Assembly: GCA_021201185.1 (NCBI GenBank)
Contig: JAJQFJ010000017.1
Span: 1 to 62,508 of the forward strand
From: Clostridiales bacterium
GTDB taxonomy: Bacteria; Bacillota; Clostridia; Oscillospirales; Oscillospiraceae
Length of the DNA: 62,508 nucleotides
Direction of reading: 5' to 3'
Within the stretch, counting starts at the first letter, position 1. Every line of letters begins with the position of its first letter. The translations under genes were made by a program, and so were the position numbers. Positions 50,508-60,243 of the stretch are shown here, piece by piece. The notes beneath the pieces were generated by a model that saw only the letters and a program-made list of their open reading frames with translations, had not been told where the DNA came from and did no database searches.

Positions 50508-51642
50508 ATGGGGAAAAGAAACGGAAAAATCGAGCTGATGCGCTTTGTCTTTGCCGTCGGCGTTGTGCTGTTCCATCTGAATTACACCTATTGGGGGCTG
50601 AATCAGGAATTTTCCAATGGGCTGAACCTGTTCCGCCACGGCAACCTGGGAGTGGAGTTTTTCTTCATCGTCTCCGGCTTCCTGATGGCCCGCACACTGA
50701 GTCGGCAGCGGGAGCAGGAGGCCCTGGCGATCGCCGCGGCAGAGAGCAGCGGGAAGGCGTACGTCCCTTCGCCGCTGGGGGACGAGACCCTTCGATTCCT
50801 GTGGCGCAAGGTGAAAAGCTTTTTACCCTACCATATCCTCTTTCAGCTGCTGATGCTGACGGCGCGTGTCGCACATCAGAGCATCACCTTTTCTGAACTG
50901 CTGAATCAGGTGAGCGGCTTTTTCCTGCTCCAGCGAACGGGACTGTTTGGCAGCAGTCTGCTGACGGTGGAGTGGTATCTCTCCTCCATGCTGCTGGCCA
51001 TGGCAATTCTGTACCCCATTGCCCGGCGCTGGTACAGCAGCTATACGCACCTGTTTGGGCCGCTGTGCGCCCTGCTGCTTTTGGGCTGGCTGTATCAGGA
51101 GACGGGGAAACTGGCAGACTATAACGACTGGTCCGGCCTGACCTACTATTGCAATCTGCGGGCGCTGGCGGAGCTGTCACTGGGCATGACCTGCTATGAG
51201 GTTTGCCAACAGCTGGCAAAGCGCACCCTGACTTTCTGGCAGCGGCTGCTGGTCACGCTGGTGGAGGGAGGCTGTTATCTGGGAACGCTCCTGTATTTCT
51301 GCAGCGGCTGGCGCTCCAAGCTGGGATTCCTCACCGCGTTCGCCCTGTGCGTGGCGATCACCCTGTCCTTCAGCCAAAAGGGGCTGCTGGGGGAGAGCCG
51401 ACTGTTCCAGAACCGGGTGTGCGATTTTCTGGGGCGGCTCAGTATGCCTATTTTTCCTGGGACAAAATGTGGCGAGAAGCGTGGTGCCCGGGCTGCTCGA
51501 TCTTGAGGAGACCACCGATTACGCACTCCCCACCTTTATCGGCGTGCTGCTGGTGGGGGTGGCGAGCTATCTCCTGGTGTCCACAGTGCAGAAGCGCATG
51601 GCCGCCCGAAGGGTAGCCTTTGCCGGAGATGGTAAAGGCTAA
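50508..51642 (+). pseudogene. Acyltransferase family 3 membrane protein with a one-base frameshift
   Basis: The frame opens normally (MGKRNGKIELMRFVFAVGVV, FFFIVSGFLMARTLSR) and runs through about eight membrane helices. At the T5 tract 51451-51455 it shifts and stops at 51504-51506. With one T removed it continues as SMPIF-LGQNVARSVVPGLLDL, then a last helix (FIGVLLVGVASYLLVSTVQ) to TAA at 51640-51642. These enzymes O-acylate sugars or envelope polymers. The lesion may be a true mutation, phase variation at the T tract or a sequencing error. Confidence 0.82.
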
Positions 51643-51676
51643 TCAGAACCACTTTACCGATGAAAAGGGGAATTTT

Positions 51677-52927
51677 ATGTATCAGCTGGAGACGCTCCCC
51701 AACGGCGTTACCATCCTCACGGAGCCTCTGACCTCCGTCCGCTCCGCCGCCCTGGGCATCTGGGTGGCCACCGGCTCCCGGGACGAGCAGGCGAGCCAGT
51801 CCGGGGCCGCCCACTTTATCGAGCACATGCTGTTCAAGGGGACGAACACCCACACCGCCGCCCAGATGGCCGCCCGGATGGACGCCATCGGCGGACAGAT
51901 CAACGCCTTCACCACCAAGGAGTGCACCTGCTTTTACGTTCACGCCCTGGACAGCCACCTGATGGAGGGGCTGGACATCCTGACCTCCATGTTCTTCGAC
52001 GCCAAATTCGCCCAGGAGGACGTGGAGACGGAGCGGGGGGTGGTGCTGGAGGAGATCGGCATGTACCGGGACGACCCGGGAGATGTGTGCAGCGAGCGGC
52101 TGAACGCCGCCATCTTCCGGGGCACCCCTCTGGCCCGGCCCATCCTGGGCCGGAAGGCCACCCTGGACAGGATGACCGGGGACTGGCTGCGGAACTACAA
52201 GGAGAGCCACTATCTGCCCGACCGGGTAACTGTGGCCCTGTCCGGCTCCTACAGCGACGAGGTGGTGGAGGAGATACGCCGCCGGTTCTCTCAGATGGCC
52301 CCCGGCACATCTCCCCGCCGGAGGCCGGGCCGCTACCGCCAGGCCATCACCCTCAAGCGCAAGGCCACCGAGCAGAACCAGCTCATCCTGGCCTTCCCCT
52401 CCATCGAGAACGCCGACCGGAAGCGGTATGGGCTGCAGCTGCTCAGCTCCATCCTCGGCGGCGGGATGTCCTCCCGGCTGTTCCAGACTGTCCGGGAGGA
52501 GCAGGGATTGTGCTACAACATCTACACCTACGGCTCCAGCTACGAGGACACGGGCATCTTCTGCATCGGCACCGCCCAGAGCCGGGACACGGAGGAGCAG
52601 GCCATCGTCAGCATCCGCAACGTGGTGGACGACTTCCTCCAACACGGCGTCTCTCAGGAGGAGCTGGACCGGGCCCGGGAGCTGGCCAAGGCCAACGTGC
52701 TCATGGCACTGGAGTCCACCACTGCCCACATGAACCATCTGGCCCGCTCCTTCCTCCAGGACGGCCGGGTGATGAGCCCGGAGGAGATCATCGACGCCTA
52801 CGACGCCGTGACCCGGGAGGAGGTCCACGATCTGGCGGCTCAGACCTTCCACTGGGAGGAGGCCTCCCTGTCCGTGGTGGGCCGGACGGCGGAGGAGAAG
52901 CAGTACCGGCGGCTGCTGGGACAATAA
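51677..52927 (+). CDS. M16-family zinc peptidase (YmxG/MPP-like)
   Basis: A 416-residue metallopeptidase with the inverted zinc motif HxxEH: His46, Glu49 and His50 in HFIEHMLFKGT, and the distal ligand in VETERGVVLEEI. The C-terminal inactive half has SSILGGGMSSRLFQTVREEQ and GLCYNIYTY, as in Bacillus YmxG (MlpA). In Firmicutes it commonly follows rpsO-pnp, as here. The start at 51677 follows AAAAGGGG. Confidence 0.94.
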   Translation: MYQLETLPNGVTILTEPLTSVRSAALGIWVATGSRDEQASQSGAAHFIEHMLFKGTNTHTAAQMAARMDAIGGQINAFTTKECTCFYVHALDSHLMEGLDILTSMFFDAKFAQEDVETERGVVLEEIGMYRDDPGDVCSERLNAAIFRGTPLARPILGRKATLDRMTGDWLRNYKESHYLPDRVTVALSGSYSDEVVEEIRRRFSQMAPGTSPRRRPGRYRQAITLKRKATEQNQLILAFPSIENADRKRYGLQLLSSILGGGMSSRLFQTVREEQGLCYNIYTYGSSYEDTGIFCIGTAQSRDTEEQAIVSIRNVVDDFLQHGVSQEELDRARELAKANVLMALESTTAHMNHLARSFLQDGRVMSPEEIIDAYDAVTREEVHDLAAQTFHWEEASLSVVGRTAEEKQYRRLLGQ

Positions 52928-52933
52928 AGACAA

Positions 52934-52976
52934 AAAAGAGCCAGGTGTCTGTTGAACTCGGACACCTGGCTTTGTG
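52934..52976. terminator. Bidirectional terminator between the M16 gene and uvrB
   Basis: GCCAGGTGTC (52940-52949) pairs with GACACCTGGC (52961-52970). On the minus strand it is followed by TCTTTTTTG, which gives uvrB a strong end. Confidence 0.85.
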
Positions 52977-52997
52977 GTCGTGTGTGGGACGGAGCGC

Positions 52998-54965
52998 TTA
53001 TTTTCCCCGCAACTCGATGATCTGGTCCCGCAGGGCGGCGGCCAGCTCGAACTCCAGCCGGGAGGCGGCCTCCTTCATCTGGACCTCCAGCTTTTGGGCC
53101 TCCTCCTCCCGCTCCTCCGGGGAGAGCTTCCGCTTCCGGCGCTCCTGCTTGGCGGCCTCGTCCACCGCCTTGGACAGCTCCAGCATCTCCCGGACGGACT
53201 TGACCACCGTTTTGGGGACGATGCCGTGCTCCCGGTTGAACCGGGCCTGGATCTCCCGGCGGCGGGCTGTCTCGTACATGGCCCGGTCCATGGAGGGGGT
53301 GATCTCGTCGGCGTAGAGGATGACCTTGCCCCCGGCGTTCCGGGCGGCCCGGCCGATGGTCTGCACCAGGGCGGTCTCGCTGCGGAGAAAGCCCTCCTTG
53401 TCCGCGTCCAGAATGGCCACCAGGGAGACCTCCGGCATGTCCAGCCCCTCCCGGAGCAGGTTGATGCCCACCAGCACGTCCGTCTTGCCCAGACGCAGGT
53501 CCCGGATGATCTCGGTGCGCTCGATAGTCTTGACGTTGTGGTGCATATACTGCACCTTGATGCCGGATTTTTTCAGGTAGGCGGTCAGGTCCTCCGCCAT
53601 CTTGATGGTGAGCGTTGTGACCAGCACCCGCTCGTTGCGCTGGGTGCGGAGGTTGATCTCTCCCACCAGGTCGTCGATCTGTCCCTGGATGGGCCGTACC
53701 TCCACCTCCGGGTCCAGCAGGCCGGTGGGCCGGATGACCTGCTCCACGATCTGGCCGGAGCGGCTGCGCTCATACTCTCCGGGGGTGGCGGAGACGTAGA
53801 TGACCTGGTTGAGCCGCTGCTCGAACTCCTCGAATTTCAGGGGCCGGTTGTCAAAGGCGCAGGGGAGGCGGAAGCCGTAGTCCACCAGACTGGTCTTTCT
53901 CGCCCGGTCGCCGTTGTACATGGCCCGGACCTGGGGGAGGGTGACGTGGCTCTCGTCCACAAAGAGGAGAAAGTCCTTGGGGAAATAGTCCAGCAGGGTC
54001 ATGGGGGGAGAGCCCGCCGGGCGGCCGGAGATGACCCGGGAGTAGTTCTCGATACCGTTGCAGTAGCCCAGCTCCCGCATCATCTCGATGTCATACTCCG
54101 TGCGCTGCTGGATGCGCTGGGCCTCCACCGCCTTGTCCTGGCTTTTGAAGTATTCCACCCGCTGCTCCAGCTCCGCCTGTATCTCTTCGATGGCCCGGTC
54201 CATCTTCTCCCTGGAGGTGACGTAGTGGCTGGCGGGGTAGATAGCCACGTGGTTCAGGATACGGGTGGGGGTGCCGGTGACCGCCTGAATTTCGGAGATG
54301 CGGTCCACCTCGTCCCCCCAGAACTCGATCCGGATAGCCTTGTCCTTGGAGTAGACGGGGAAGATGTCGATGGTGTCCCCCCGAACCCGGAAGGTGTTGC
54401 GCTCAAAGGCGATGTCGTTGCGCTCATAGCGGATCTCCACCAGCTTGTGGAGCAGGTCCTCCTGGCGCTTCTCCATGCCGGTACGGAGGGAGATGACCAT
54501 GTTCTTGTAGTCGATGGGGTCGCCCAGGCCGTAGATGCAGGAGACGGAGGCTACCACGATCACGTCCCGCCGCTCGAACAGGGCGGCGGTGGCACTGTGG
54601 CGCAGACGCTCGATCTCCTCGTTGATGGCGGTGTCCTTTTCGATAAAGGTGTCCGTATGGGGGATATAGGCCTCCGGCTGGTAGTAGTCGTAGTAGGAGA
54701 CGAAATACTCCACGGCGTTGTTAGGAAAGAACTCCTTGAACTCACTGCACAGCTGGGCGGCCAGGGTCTTGTTGTGGGCCAGGACCAGGGTGGGCCGCTG
54801 GACGGCCTCGATAACCTTGGCCATAGTGTAGGTCTTACCGGAGCCGGTGACGCCCATCAGGGTCTGCTCGTTCAGCCCCAGCTCCACCCCCTGGGACAGG
54901 GACTGGATGGCCTGGGGCTGATCGCCGCTGGGGGTATATTCACTTACCACCTGAAAATTGGGCAT
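52998..54965 (-). CDS. uvrB: UvrABC system protein B
   Basis: A 655-residue helicase-like damage verifier of nucleotide excision repair. Walker A is [12 protein letters not shown], the beta-hairpin region [20 protein letters not shown], the DEAD-like [10 protein letters not shown], helicase motif [15 protein letters not shown], and a C-terminal UvrC-binding helix pair ([20 protein letters not shown]). Full length. It is the last gene of the pyrE-radC-uvrB set, 24 nt after radC. Confidence 0.98.
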   Translation of the reverse strand: MPNFQVVSEYTPSGDQPQAIQSLSQGVELGLNEQTLMGVTGSGKTYTMAKVIEAVQRPTLVLAHNKTLAAQLCSEFKEFFPNNAVEYFVSYYDYYQPEAYIPHTDTFIEKDTAINEEIERLRHSATAALFERRDVIVVASVSCIYGLGDPIDYKNMVISLRTGMEKRQEDLLHKLVEIRYERNDIAFERNTFRVRGDTIDIFPVYSKDKAIRIEFWGDEVDRISEIQAVTGTPTRILNHVAIYPASHYVTSREKMDRAIEEIQAELEQRVEYFKSQDKAVEAQRIQQRTEYDIEMMRELGYCNGIENYSRVISGRPAGSPPMTLLDYFPKDFLLFVDESHVTLPQVRAMYNGDRARKTSLVDYGFRLPCAFDNRPLKFEEFEQRLNQVIYVSATPGEYERSRSGQIVEQVIRPTGLLDPEVEVRPIQGQIDDLVGEINLRTQRNERVLVTTLTIKMAEDLTAYLKKSGIKVQYMHHNVKTIERTEIIRDLRLGKTDVLVGINLLREGLDMPEVSLVAILDADKEGFLRSETALVQTIGRAARNAGGKVILYADEITPSMDRAMYETARRREIQARFNREHGIVPKTVVKSVREMLELSKAVDEAAKQERRKRKLSPEEREEEAQKLEVQMKEAASRLEFELAAALRDQIIELRGK

Positions 54966-54989
54966 GAGAGCATCTCCCGTTTGTTCGTA

Positions 54990-55715
54990 TCAGTGCCAGT
55001 CCTCCATCAGGCCGGACTGGAGCAGGGAGACATAGTCTCCGTCGGCAAAAATCAGATGATCGGAGAGCCGTATCCCCAGCAGAGCCAGGGCCTGTTGAAG
55101 ACGGGCGGTGGTCTGCCTGTCCGCCGCGGAGGGGGCGGCTACGCCGCTGACGTGACAGTGGGCCAGAAAGACCTGCCATGCGTTGCGGCTGAGGGCGGTG
55201 CGCACCACCTTCCGGCTGTCCATCAGAACGGCGTCCGCCGCGCCCTGGGCGATCAGGTCGCAGCCCAGCATCTTGGATTTGGCGTCAGTGGAGAGCATAT
55301 ACACCTTCTCCACCCGTGCGCCCACGAAGCAGCTGCTGAAAATCTCTGCGGCGTCGGCGGCATTGCGGATGATGGCGGTGGAGGAGAGGGCGTCCGCCTG
55401 CTGATATCGGGCGGCCACCTCGGGAAACAGCCGGAGCAGGGCGGCGGTGTGGTTGCTGATGCCTGCGATCTGCTTGAGCTCCTCTGGGTCGGCGTCCAGC
55501 ACCTCCCGGAGACTGCCAAACCGGTTGATGAGCCGGAGGGCCAGGGGGTTCACATCCCCCTGGGGGATGGCGTAAAACAGGATCAGCTCCAGCAGCTGGT
55601 GCTCCTCCATCTGCTCCCCACCGTATTTGAGAAAGCGCTCCTTTGTCCGCTGCCGGTGCCCGGCATGGATGCTGGCCGGGCGGACGGGCTTTTTGTCCGG
55701 ATTATCTTGCGCCAT
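54990..55715 (-). CDS. radC: RadC-family (JAB/MPN domain) protein
   Basis: A 241-residue protein with an N-terminal helix-hairpin-helix part (about 20-95, ELILFYAIPQGDVNPLAL, GISNHTAALLRLF) and the RadC JAB domain. The metal motif, usually HNHPSG, is HCHVSG here; both His are kept and the distal Asp is present. The start is ATG 55715, inside the pyrE 3' end (14-bp overlap), so it is coupled to pyrE. The role of RadC in repair is not established. Confidence 0.87.
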   Translation of the reverse strand: MAQDNPDKKPVRPASIHAGHRQRTKERFLKYGGEQMEEHQLLELILFYAIPQGDVNPLALRLINRFGSLREVLDADPEELKQIAGISNHTAALLRLFPEVAARYQQADALSSTAIIRNAADAAEIFSSCFVGARVEKVYMLSTDAKSKMLGCDLIAQGAADAVLMDSRKVVRTALSRNAWQVFLAHCHVSGVAAPSAADRQTTARLQQALALLGIRLSDHLIFADGDYVSLLQSGLMEDWH

Positions 55716-56373
55716 ACTGTTCCAGATAGGCCTCCATCCGGGCGCGCCTGGCCTCGTCGATGCAGAGGACGCCGTCCACCGGCGTCTGAGAGAGAAAGTC
55801 GATGATCTCCCGGACGGTGACGATGGGATAGACCTGGATACCGTAGTCCTGCCGCAGCTCGTCCAGAGTGGAGCAGTCCCGGGTGCCCCGCGCCATCCGG
55901 TCCACCGAGACGAACAGGGCTTTGATATCCACCTGGGCGACGTGCTCAAACAGGGCGATGGACTCCCGGACGGCGGTGCCGGCGGTGACCACATCCTCGA
56001 TGATGGCGATGCGGTCCCCGTCCTGGGGCCGGTAGCCAACCATGGAGCCGCCCTCCCCGTGGTCCTTGGCCTCCTTCCGGTTGAAGCAGTAGGGCAGATC
56101 CCGGCCATAGTTCCGGTAGAGGGAGGAGGCGGCCGTCACCGCCAGAGGAATCCCCTTGTAGGCGGGGCCGAACAGGGCGTCGATGCCGTCGGGCATATGC
56201 TCCTGGATGCAGGCGGCGTAGTAGTCGCCCAGCTGGGCGGCCTGGGCGCCGGTGCGGTAATTTCCGGTGTTGACGAAATAGGGGGTCTTGCGACCGCTCT
56301 TGGTGGTGAAGTCCCCGAAGGTCAGCACGCCGGAGCGCACCATAAAGGTGATGAACGCTTCCTTGTAGGTCAT
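55702..56373 (-). CDS. pyrE: Orotate phosphoribosyltransferase
   Basis: A 223-residue enzyme that makes OMP from orotate and PRPP in pyrimidine synthesis. The PRPP-binding motif IAIIEDVVTAGTAVRES, the loop NRKEAKDHGEGG and GPAYKGIPLAVTAA are intact. It is first in a pyrE-radC-uvrB unit and is separated from other pyr genes. A good promoter is at 56449-56421. Confidence 0.96.
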   Translation of the reverse strand: MTYKEAFITFMVRSGVLTFGDFTTKSGRKTPYFVNTGNYRTGAQAAQLGDYYAACIQEHMPDGIDALFGPAYKGIPLAVTAASSLYRNYGRDLPYCFNRKEAKDHGEGGSMVGYRPQDGDRIAIIEDVVTAGTAVRESIALFEHVAQVDIKALFVSVDRMARGTRDCSTLDELRQDYGIQVYPIVTVREIIDFLSQTPVDGVLCIDEARRARMEAYLEQYGAR

Positions 56374-56420
56374 GGTGTCCCTCCAAACCCTGCGGCGGGG
56401 CCGCAGCTTTTTTCAGAGGA

Positions 56421-56449
56421 ATTATATCATTTGACGTGGGGAAAGACAA
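56421..56449 (-). promoter_or_regulatory. Promoter of pyrE-radC-uvrB
   Basis: The minus strand reads TTGTCT (56449-56444), 17 nt, TATAAT (56426-56421). Confidence 0.75.
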
Positions 56450-56480
56450 GGCAGATGGCGTAAATTCACCCATTCTTCCC

Positions 56481-56509
56481 TTGACATCTCACAAAAGCTG
56501 TCATATAGT
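56481..56509 (+). promoter_or_regulatory. Promoter of the VanZ-like gene
   Basis: TTGACA (56481-56486), 17 nt, TATAGT (56504-56509). Confidence 0.8.
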
Positions 56510-56550
56510 GGGACAAATAACGCGCACACGCCACAATGGAGGGGATTTCT

Positions 56551-57063
56551 ATGGCGAAAACAAAGCAGAGCGGCTTTTCCAGGGTGCTGCTCATCCTGTT
56601 CCGGGTGGTGTTCACCTTTTTCGCCGTCTACACCACCTGGTTCATCTTCAGCAACTCTCTGGAGATCGGCTCCGTCTCCTCCGCCCGGAGCGGCGAGGTG
56701 ACGGAGATGCTCAACCGGTTTCTCTCCGGCCTCGGCCTGTCCTCCCTGACCGAGACGTCGGTGCGCAAGCTGGCCCACTTTGGGGAGTTCATGGTGCTGG
56801 GCTTCTGGTTCATGCTCTGCCTGCGGGTGTATACCCGGCACTATGTCCGCCACATCAGCTGGCCCCTGCTGCTGGGTCTGCTCATCGCCAACACGGACGA
56901 ATTGATTCAGCTCTATGTCTCCGGCCGCTCCTCCAGCGTCACCGACGTGTGGATCGACTTCGGCGGCGTCTGCGCCGGGGTGGGGGTGGCGTTCCTTATC
57001 CTGGCCCTCTGCGGCGGATTCTGGTACCTCCTGGGCTTCGGGAGCCACCGACAGATGGAATAG
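56551..57063 (+). CDS. VanZ-family membrane protein
   Basis: A 170-residue protein with four or five membrane helices. The family features are FSNSLEIGSVSSARS, a conserved KLAHFGEFMVLGFW and a DELIQLYVSGRSSSVTDVWI segment. VanZ gives low teicoplanin resistance in enterococci, but most homologues have no known role. GGAGGGG lies 9 nt before the start at 56551. It is a single-gene unit, with the hairpin at 57074-57114 after it. Confidence 0.9.
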   Translation: MAKTKQSGFSRVLLILFRVVFTFFAVYTTWFIFSNSLEIGSVSSARSGEVTEMLNRFLSGLGLSSLTETSVRKLAHFGEFMVLGFWFMLCLRVYTRHYVRHISWPLLLGLLIANTDELIQLYVSGRSSSVTDVWIDFGGVCAGVGVAFLILALCGGFWYLLGFGSHRQME

Positions 57064-57073
57064 CAAAGAGAAA

Positions 57074-57114
57074 AAACACCAGCCCGGATGCGTACTGCAC
57101 CGGGGCTGGTGTTC
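57074..57114. terminator. Bidirectional terminator between the VanZ gene and tRNA-Gly
   Basis: ACACCAGCCCGG pairs with CCGGGGCTGGTGT with one bulge. A run of T follows on the minus strand, so it mainly ends the tRNA transcript. Confidence 0.75.
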
Positions 57115-57122
57115 TGTTATGG

Positions 57123-57193
57123 AGCAGGTGAAGGGAATCGAACCCTCGTAGCCAGCTTGGGAAGCTGGAGCTCTGCCATTGAGCTACACCTGC
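57123..57193 (-). tRNA. tRNA-Gly (CCC)
   Basis: A 71-nt tRNA with acceptor GCAGGTG/CACCTGC, anticodon loop TTCCCAA (CCC at 57161-57159) and T arm GGTTCGATTCC. CCA is not encoded. Confidence 0.95.
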
Positions 57194-57213
57194 ATCTCCG
57201 GGTGAACGAGGGT

Positions 57214-57242
57214 ATTATACCACCCCCGGAGTTGAGTTGCAA
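57214..57242 (-). promoter_or_regulatory. Promoter of tRNA-Gly
   Basis: The minus strand reads TTGCAA (57242-57237), 17 nt, TATAAT (57219-57214). Confidence 0.8.
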
Positions 57243-57261
57243 GTGAAAATTGCGCCGGGCG

Positions 57262-58041
57262 TCATTTTTTTCGACGGGGCAGGTTCTTCTGATAGAGGAG
57301 ATACAGCCCGTCCAGGAGCAGATCCGGCTCGATGTGGAGCGTCCGCTTGCAGCAGGGTCCCACCAGACTGCTCAGCCCCCCGGTGAGCACGACGGAGACT
57401 GGCTCCCCCAGCTCCTCCGTCACCCGGTCGATGAGCCCGTCCATCATGGCGGCGCAGCCGTAGATGGCGCCGGACTGCATACAGTCCACCGTGTTGGTGC
57501 CGATGAGGGCCTTGGGGGTGGTAAAGTTGATATAGGGCAGCTGGGCGGCCCGGGCGGACAGGGAGTCCACCGACACCCGGAGGCCGGGGATGATCATGCC
57601 GCCGATATAGTCCCCGTTTTTGGCGATGACGGAGAGGGTGGTGGCGGTGCCCATGTCAAAGACGGCGATGGGAGTGGGATATTTCGCCAGGGCGGCCACC
57701 GCGTCCACCACCAGATCGCTGCCCAGGAGGGCGGGGTTGTCCATGCGGATGTTCAGCCCGGTTTTCAGACCGTTGCCCACCACCATGATCTGTTTGCCGG
57801 TGAGCAGGTAGATGGCTCGGGGGACAACAGTGCGGAGAACGGGCACCACCGAGGAGAGGATGCCTCCCTCGATCTGGTCCGGGGAGGCGCCGTGCATGGC
57901 GAGGATGCCCTGGAAGATCAGGGCGTATTCGTCCTCCGTCTTGTTCCGGTCGCTGGCGCACCGGGCGGAAAATACCCGCCGACCCTGCTCCAGGCCGCCC
58001 AGGACGATGTTGGTATTGCCGATATCGATAGCTAAAATCAC
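57262..58041 (-). CDS. coaX: Type III pantothenate kinase
   Basis: A 259-residue enzyme for the first step of CoA synthesis. The phosphate-binding ILAIDIGNTNIVLG, FDMGTATTLSVI and GGMIIPGLRVSVDSL motifs of the ASKHA-fold CoaX family are present. I start at GTG 58041, because a longer frame to 58125 would begin within the promoter at 58121-58094. The ribosome site before the GTG is weak (CGGCGG). Confidence 0.93.
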   Translation of the reverse strand: MILAIDIGNTNIVLGGLEQGRRVFSARCASDRNKTEDEYALIFQGILAMHGASPDQIEGGILSSVVPVLRTVVPRAIYLLTGKQIMVVGNGLKTGLNIRMDNPALLGSDLVVDAVAALAKYPTPIAVFDMGTATTLSVIAKNGDYIGGMIIPGLRVSVDSLSARAAQLPYINFTTPKALIGTNTVDCMQSGAIYGCAAMMDGLIDRVTEELGEPVSVVLTGGLSSLVGPCCKRTLHIEPDLLLDGLYLLYQKNLPRRKK

Positions 58042-58093
58042 AGCAGACGCCGCCGTTTCTGTCAGATTGAGGGGCAGACCGCCCCGCAGGTCT

Positions 58094-58121
58094 ATTTTAC
58101 ACGTCAGAGCGGGGATGTCAA
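58094..58121 (-). promoter_or_regulatory. Promoter of coaX
   Basis: The minus strand reads TTGACA (58121-58116), 16 nt, TAAAAT (58099-58094). It rules out the longer coaX start. Confidence 0.7.
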
Positions 58122-58225
58122 CCATTTTCCGCCCGGCGGGGTGGAAAATGAGGCAGTCTTTTCAGCCTGAATTAAGGGTGAGGGTTTACAATAGGGGAAA
58201 CAGTTCCGGAGGAGGCAGGGAAAAT

Positions 58226-58900
58226 ATGAAGATTCTGGTCATAGAGGACGAGCGCCTGCTGGCGGATTCCATCAAAACGCTGCTGGAGGCCCAGGGCTTT
58301 CAGGTGGATACCGCTTACGACGGAGAGACAGGGGCGGAGTACGCCGAGCTGGGAGTGTACGACCTGCTGATTCTGGACGTGATGATGCCCCGGATGGACG
58401 GGTTCCAGCTGGCCCGGCGGGTCCGGCGGCAGCATAACAGCGTTCCCATCCTCATGCTCACCGCCAAATCCGATGTCACCGACCGGGTGGAGGGGCTCAA
58501 CGCCGGGGCGGACTACTACCTGACCAAGCTCTTCGACACCCGGGAGCTGACCGCCTGCGTCAACGCCCTGCTCCGCCGTCAGGGGGAGCAGGTGGATGTG
58601 CTCACCTTTGGCAATACCGGTCTCGACCTGGCCAGCGGCGTCCTCTCCTGCGGGGAGAACCGGATACGTCTCTCCGCCAAGGAGTTCGAGGTTATGCGTC
58701 TGCTGATGCAGCGGGGGGACAGGAACCTGCCCAAGGAGCAGATTCTGGCCAAGGTCTGGGGCTTTGACTCCAACGCCGTGGAGAACCACGTGGAGGTCTA
58801 TGTGGGCTTCCTGCGGAAAAAGCTGCGGAGCATTGGCTCTGACGTCCGTATCGAGGCGGTGCGGCGGATGGGCTACCATCTGGAGGCCGGCGAGGCATGA
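58226..58900 (+). CDS. OmpR-family response regulator with altered switch proline
   Basis: A 224-residue regulator with acceptor Asp51 (ILDVMMPRMDGF), a winged helix (RLSAKEFEVMRLLMQR, NHVEVYVGFLRKKL, RRMGYHLE) and the switch Lys101. The residue after this Lys is Leu102 (LTKLFD), where nearly all receivers have a cis-proline. GGAGG lies upstream of the start at 58226. It overlaps the kinase by ATGA and is paralogous to the regulator at 42317, which keeps TKPF. Confidence 0.92.
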   Translation: MKILVIEDERLLADSIKTLLEAQGFQVDTAYDGETGAEYAELGVYDLLILDVMMPRMDGFQLARRVRRQHNSVPILMLTAKSDVTDRVEGLNAGADYYLTKLFDTRELTACVNALLRRQGEQVDVLTFGNTGLDLASGVLSCGENRIRLSAKEFEVMRLLMQRGDRNLPKEQILAKVWGFDSNAVENHVEVYVGFLRKKLRSIGSDVRIEAVRRMGYHLEAGEA

Positions 58901-60147
58901 TACGCCGTCTGCGGCTGAAGTTCGTCTGCGCCAATATGCTCATCGTCACCGCCATGCTGGTGGCGATCTTCGGGGCGATGTACCAGGCCAACCGGACGAC
59001 CCTGGAGCAGGAGATCGTGGACCAGATGCGGATGATGGTGGCGGCGGACACCGTTCTGAGCCAGGACGGACGACAGGCCGCGCCGCCCTCCTGGGTGTGG
59101 GACAACTGCTTTATTTTGCAGCTCAACCAGAACGGCTCGGTGATCGGCGTGACCCAGCAGGGCACTGACGCGCCCCCGGATTGGTCGGTGCTGGAGGACC
59201 TGGCGGAGATCGCCCTGTCCGACGGCAGGGAGAGTGCCATCCTGGAGGGGTACAGCCTCCGCTACTGCCGGGTCAGCACCCCCACAGGGGACTACCTGGT
59301 CTTTGTGGATTCCAGCTATGAGCAGAGCCGTCTCCAGGCCGCCCTGTGGGACTGCCTGCGCCTGGGGGCGGCCAGCTTCGCTGCCTTTCTACTCATCAGC
59401 ATCCTGCTGGCCCGGTGGGCGGTCAAGCCGGTGGAGCGGGCCTGGAAGGAACAGCGCCAGTTCGTGGCCGACGCCTCCCATGAGCTGAAAACGCCGCTGA
59501 CGGTCATCCTCACCAACGCCGAGCTGCTCCAGGAGCCGGGGTATGACCCGGAGGCGAAGCAGACCTTTTCCCGGCACATCCTGCTCATGTCCCGGCAGAT
59601 GCGGGAGCTGATCGAGCAGCTGCTGGAGCTGGCCCGGGTGGACGACGGTCTGCCCAACGCCGCCCGGCAGCGGGTGGACTGGAGCAAGGCGGTGGCGGAC
59701 GCGGTGATGATGTTCGAGCCGGTGTGCTTTGAGCGGGGGCACAGCGTCTCTAGCTGGGTGGAGCCGGGGCTGGAGGTGCGGGGAGACCCCGCACGGCTCC
59801 AGCACGTGGCGGAGATACTGCTGGACAATGCGGGCAAGTACGCCGCACCGCACTCGGTCATCGAGGTGGACCTGCGGCGAATTACGCCCCGTCAGTGCCT
59901 CCTGTCGGTCAGCGACCCGGGGGAGCCTATCTCCCAGGCGGATCTGAACAACATCTTTAAACGGTTTTACCGCACCGACCCCGCCCGGGAGCGCAACGGC
60001 AGCTACGGCCTGGGCCTGGCCATCGCCGAGGGCATCGTCACCGGCTGCCGGGGCAAAATCTGGGCGGAGAGCGAAAACGGCATCAACACCTTCTATGTGC
60101 GTCTGCCGCTGCTTCGGCAGGGGCGGCGGCAGACGCAAGCGGAATGA
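58897..60147 (+). CDS. Sensor histidine kinase
   Basis: A 416-residue kinase with the same plan as that at 42988: helix 1 (about 10-30), sensor loop, helix 2 (about 150-175), HisKA with His195 (FVADASHELKTPLTV), and HATPase (ILLDNAGKYAAPHS, SDPGEPIS, SYGLGLAIAEGI). The N box has Gly in place of the usual Val or Ile, and the G1 box reads DPGEP rather than DxGxG, so ATP binding may be altered. It is coupled to the preceding regulator. Confidence 0.9.
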   Translation: MIRRLRLKFVCANMLIVTAMLVAIFGAMYQANRTTLEQEIVDQMRMMVAADTVLSQDGRQAAPPSWVWDNCFILQLNQNGSVIGVTQQGTDAPPDWSVLEDLAEIALSDGRESAILEGYSLRYCRVSTPTGDYLVFVDSSYEQSRLQAALWDCLRLGAASFAAFLLISILLARWAVKPVERAWKEQRQFVADASHELKTPLTVILTNAELLQEPGYDPEAKQTFSRHILLMSRQMRELIEQLLELARVDDGLPNAARQRVDWSKAVADAVMMFEPVCFERGHSVSSWVEPGLEVRGDPARLQHVAEILLDNAGKYAAPHSVIEVDLRRITPRQCLLSVSDPGEPISQADLNNIFKRFYRTDPARERNGSYGLGLAIAEGIVTGCRGKIWAESENGINTFYVRLPLLRQGRRQTQAE

Positions 60148-60214
60148 ACGGAGCTTCCGTGCAGTCCGCTTTTTTCACCTGCGCTCATTTTTCTGAAATC
60201 CGAAAAAATCCTCT

Positions 60215-60243
60215 TTCCAAGCAGGCGGGTTTCGTTGTATACT
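60215..60243 (+). promoter_or_regulatory. Promoter of the XpaC-like gene
   Basis: TTCCAA (60215-60220), 17 nt, TATACT (60238-60243). Confidence 0.6.
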
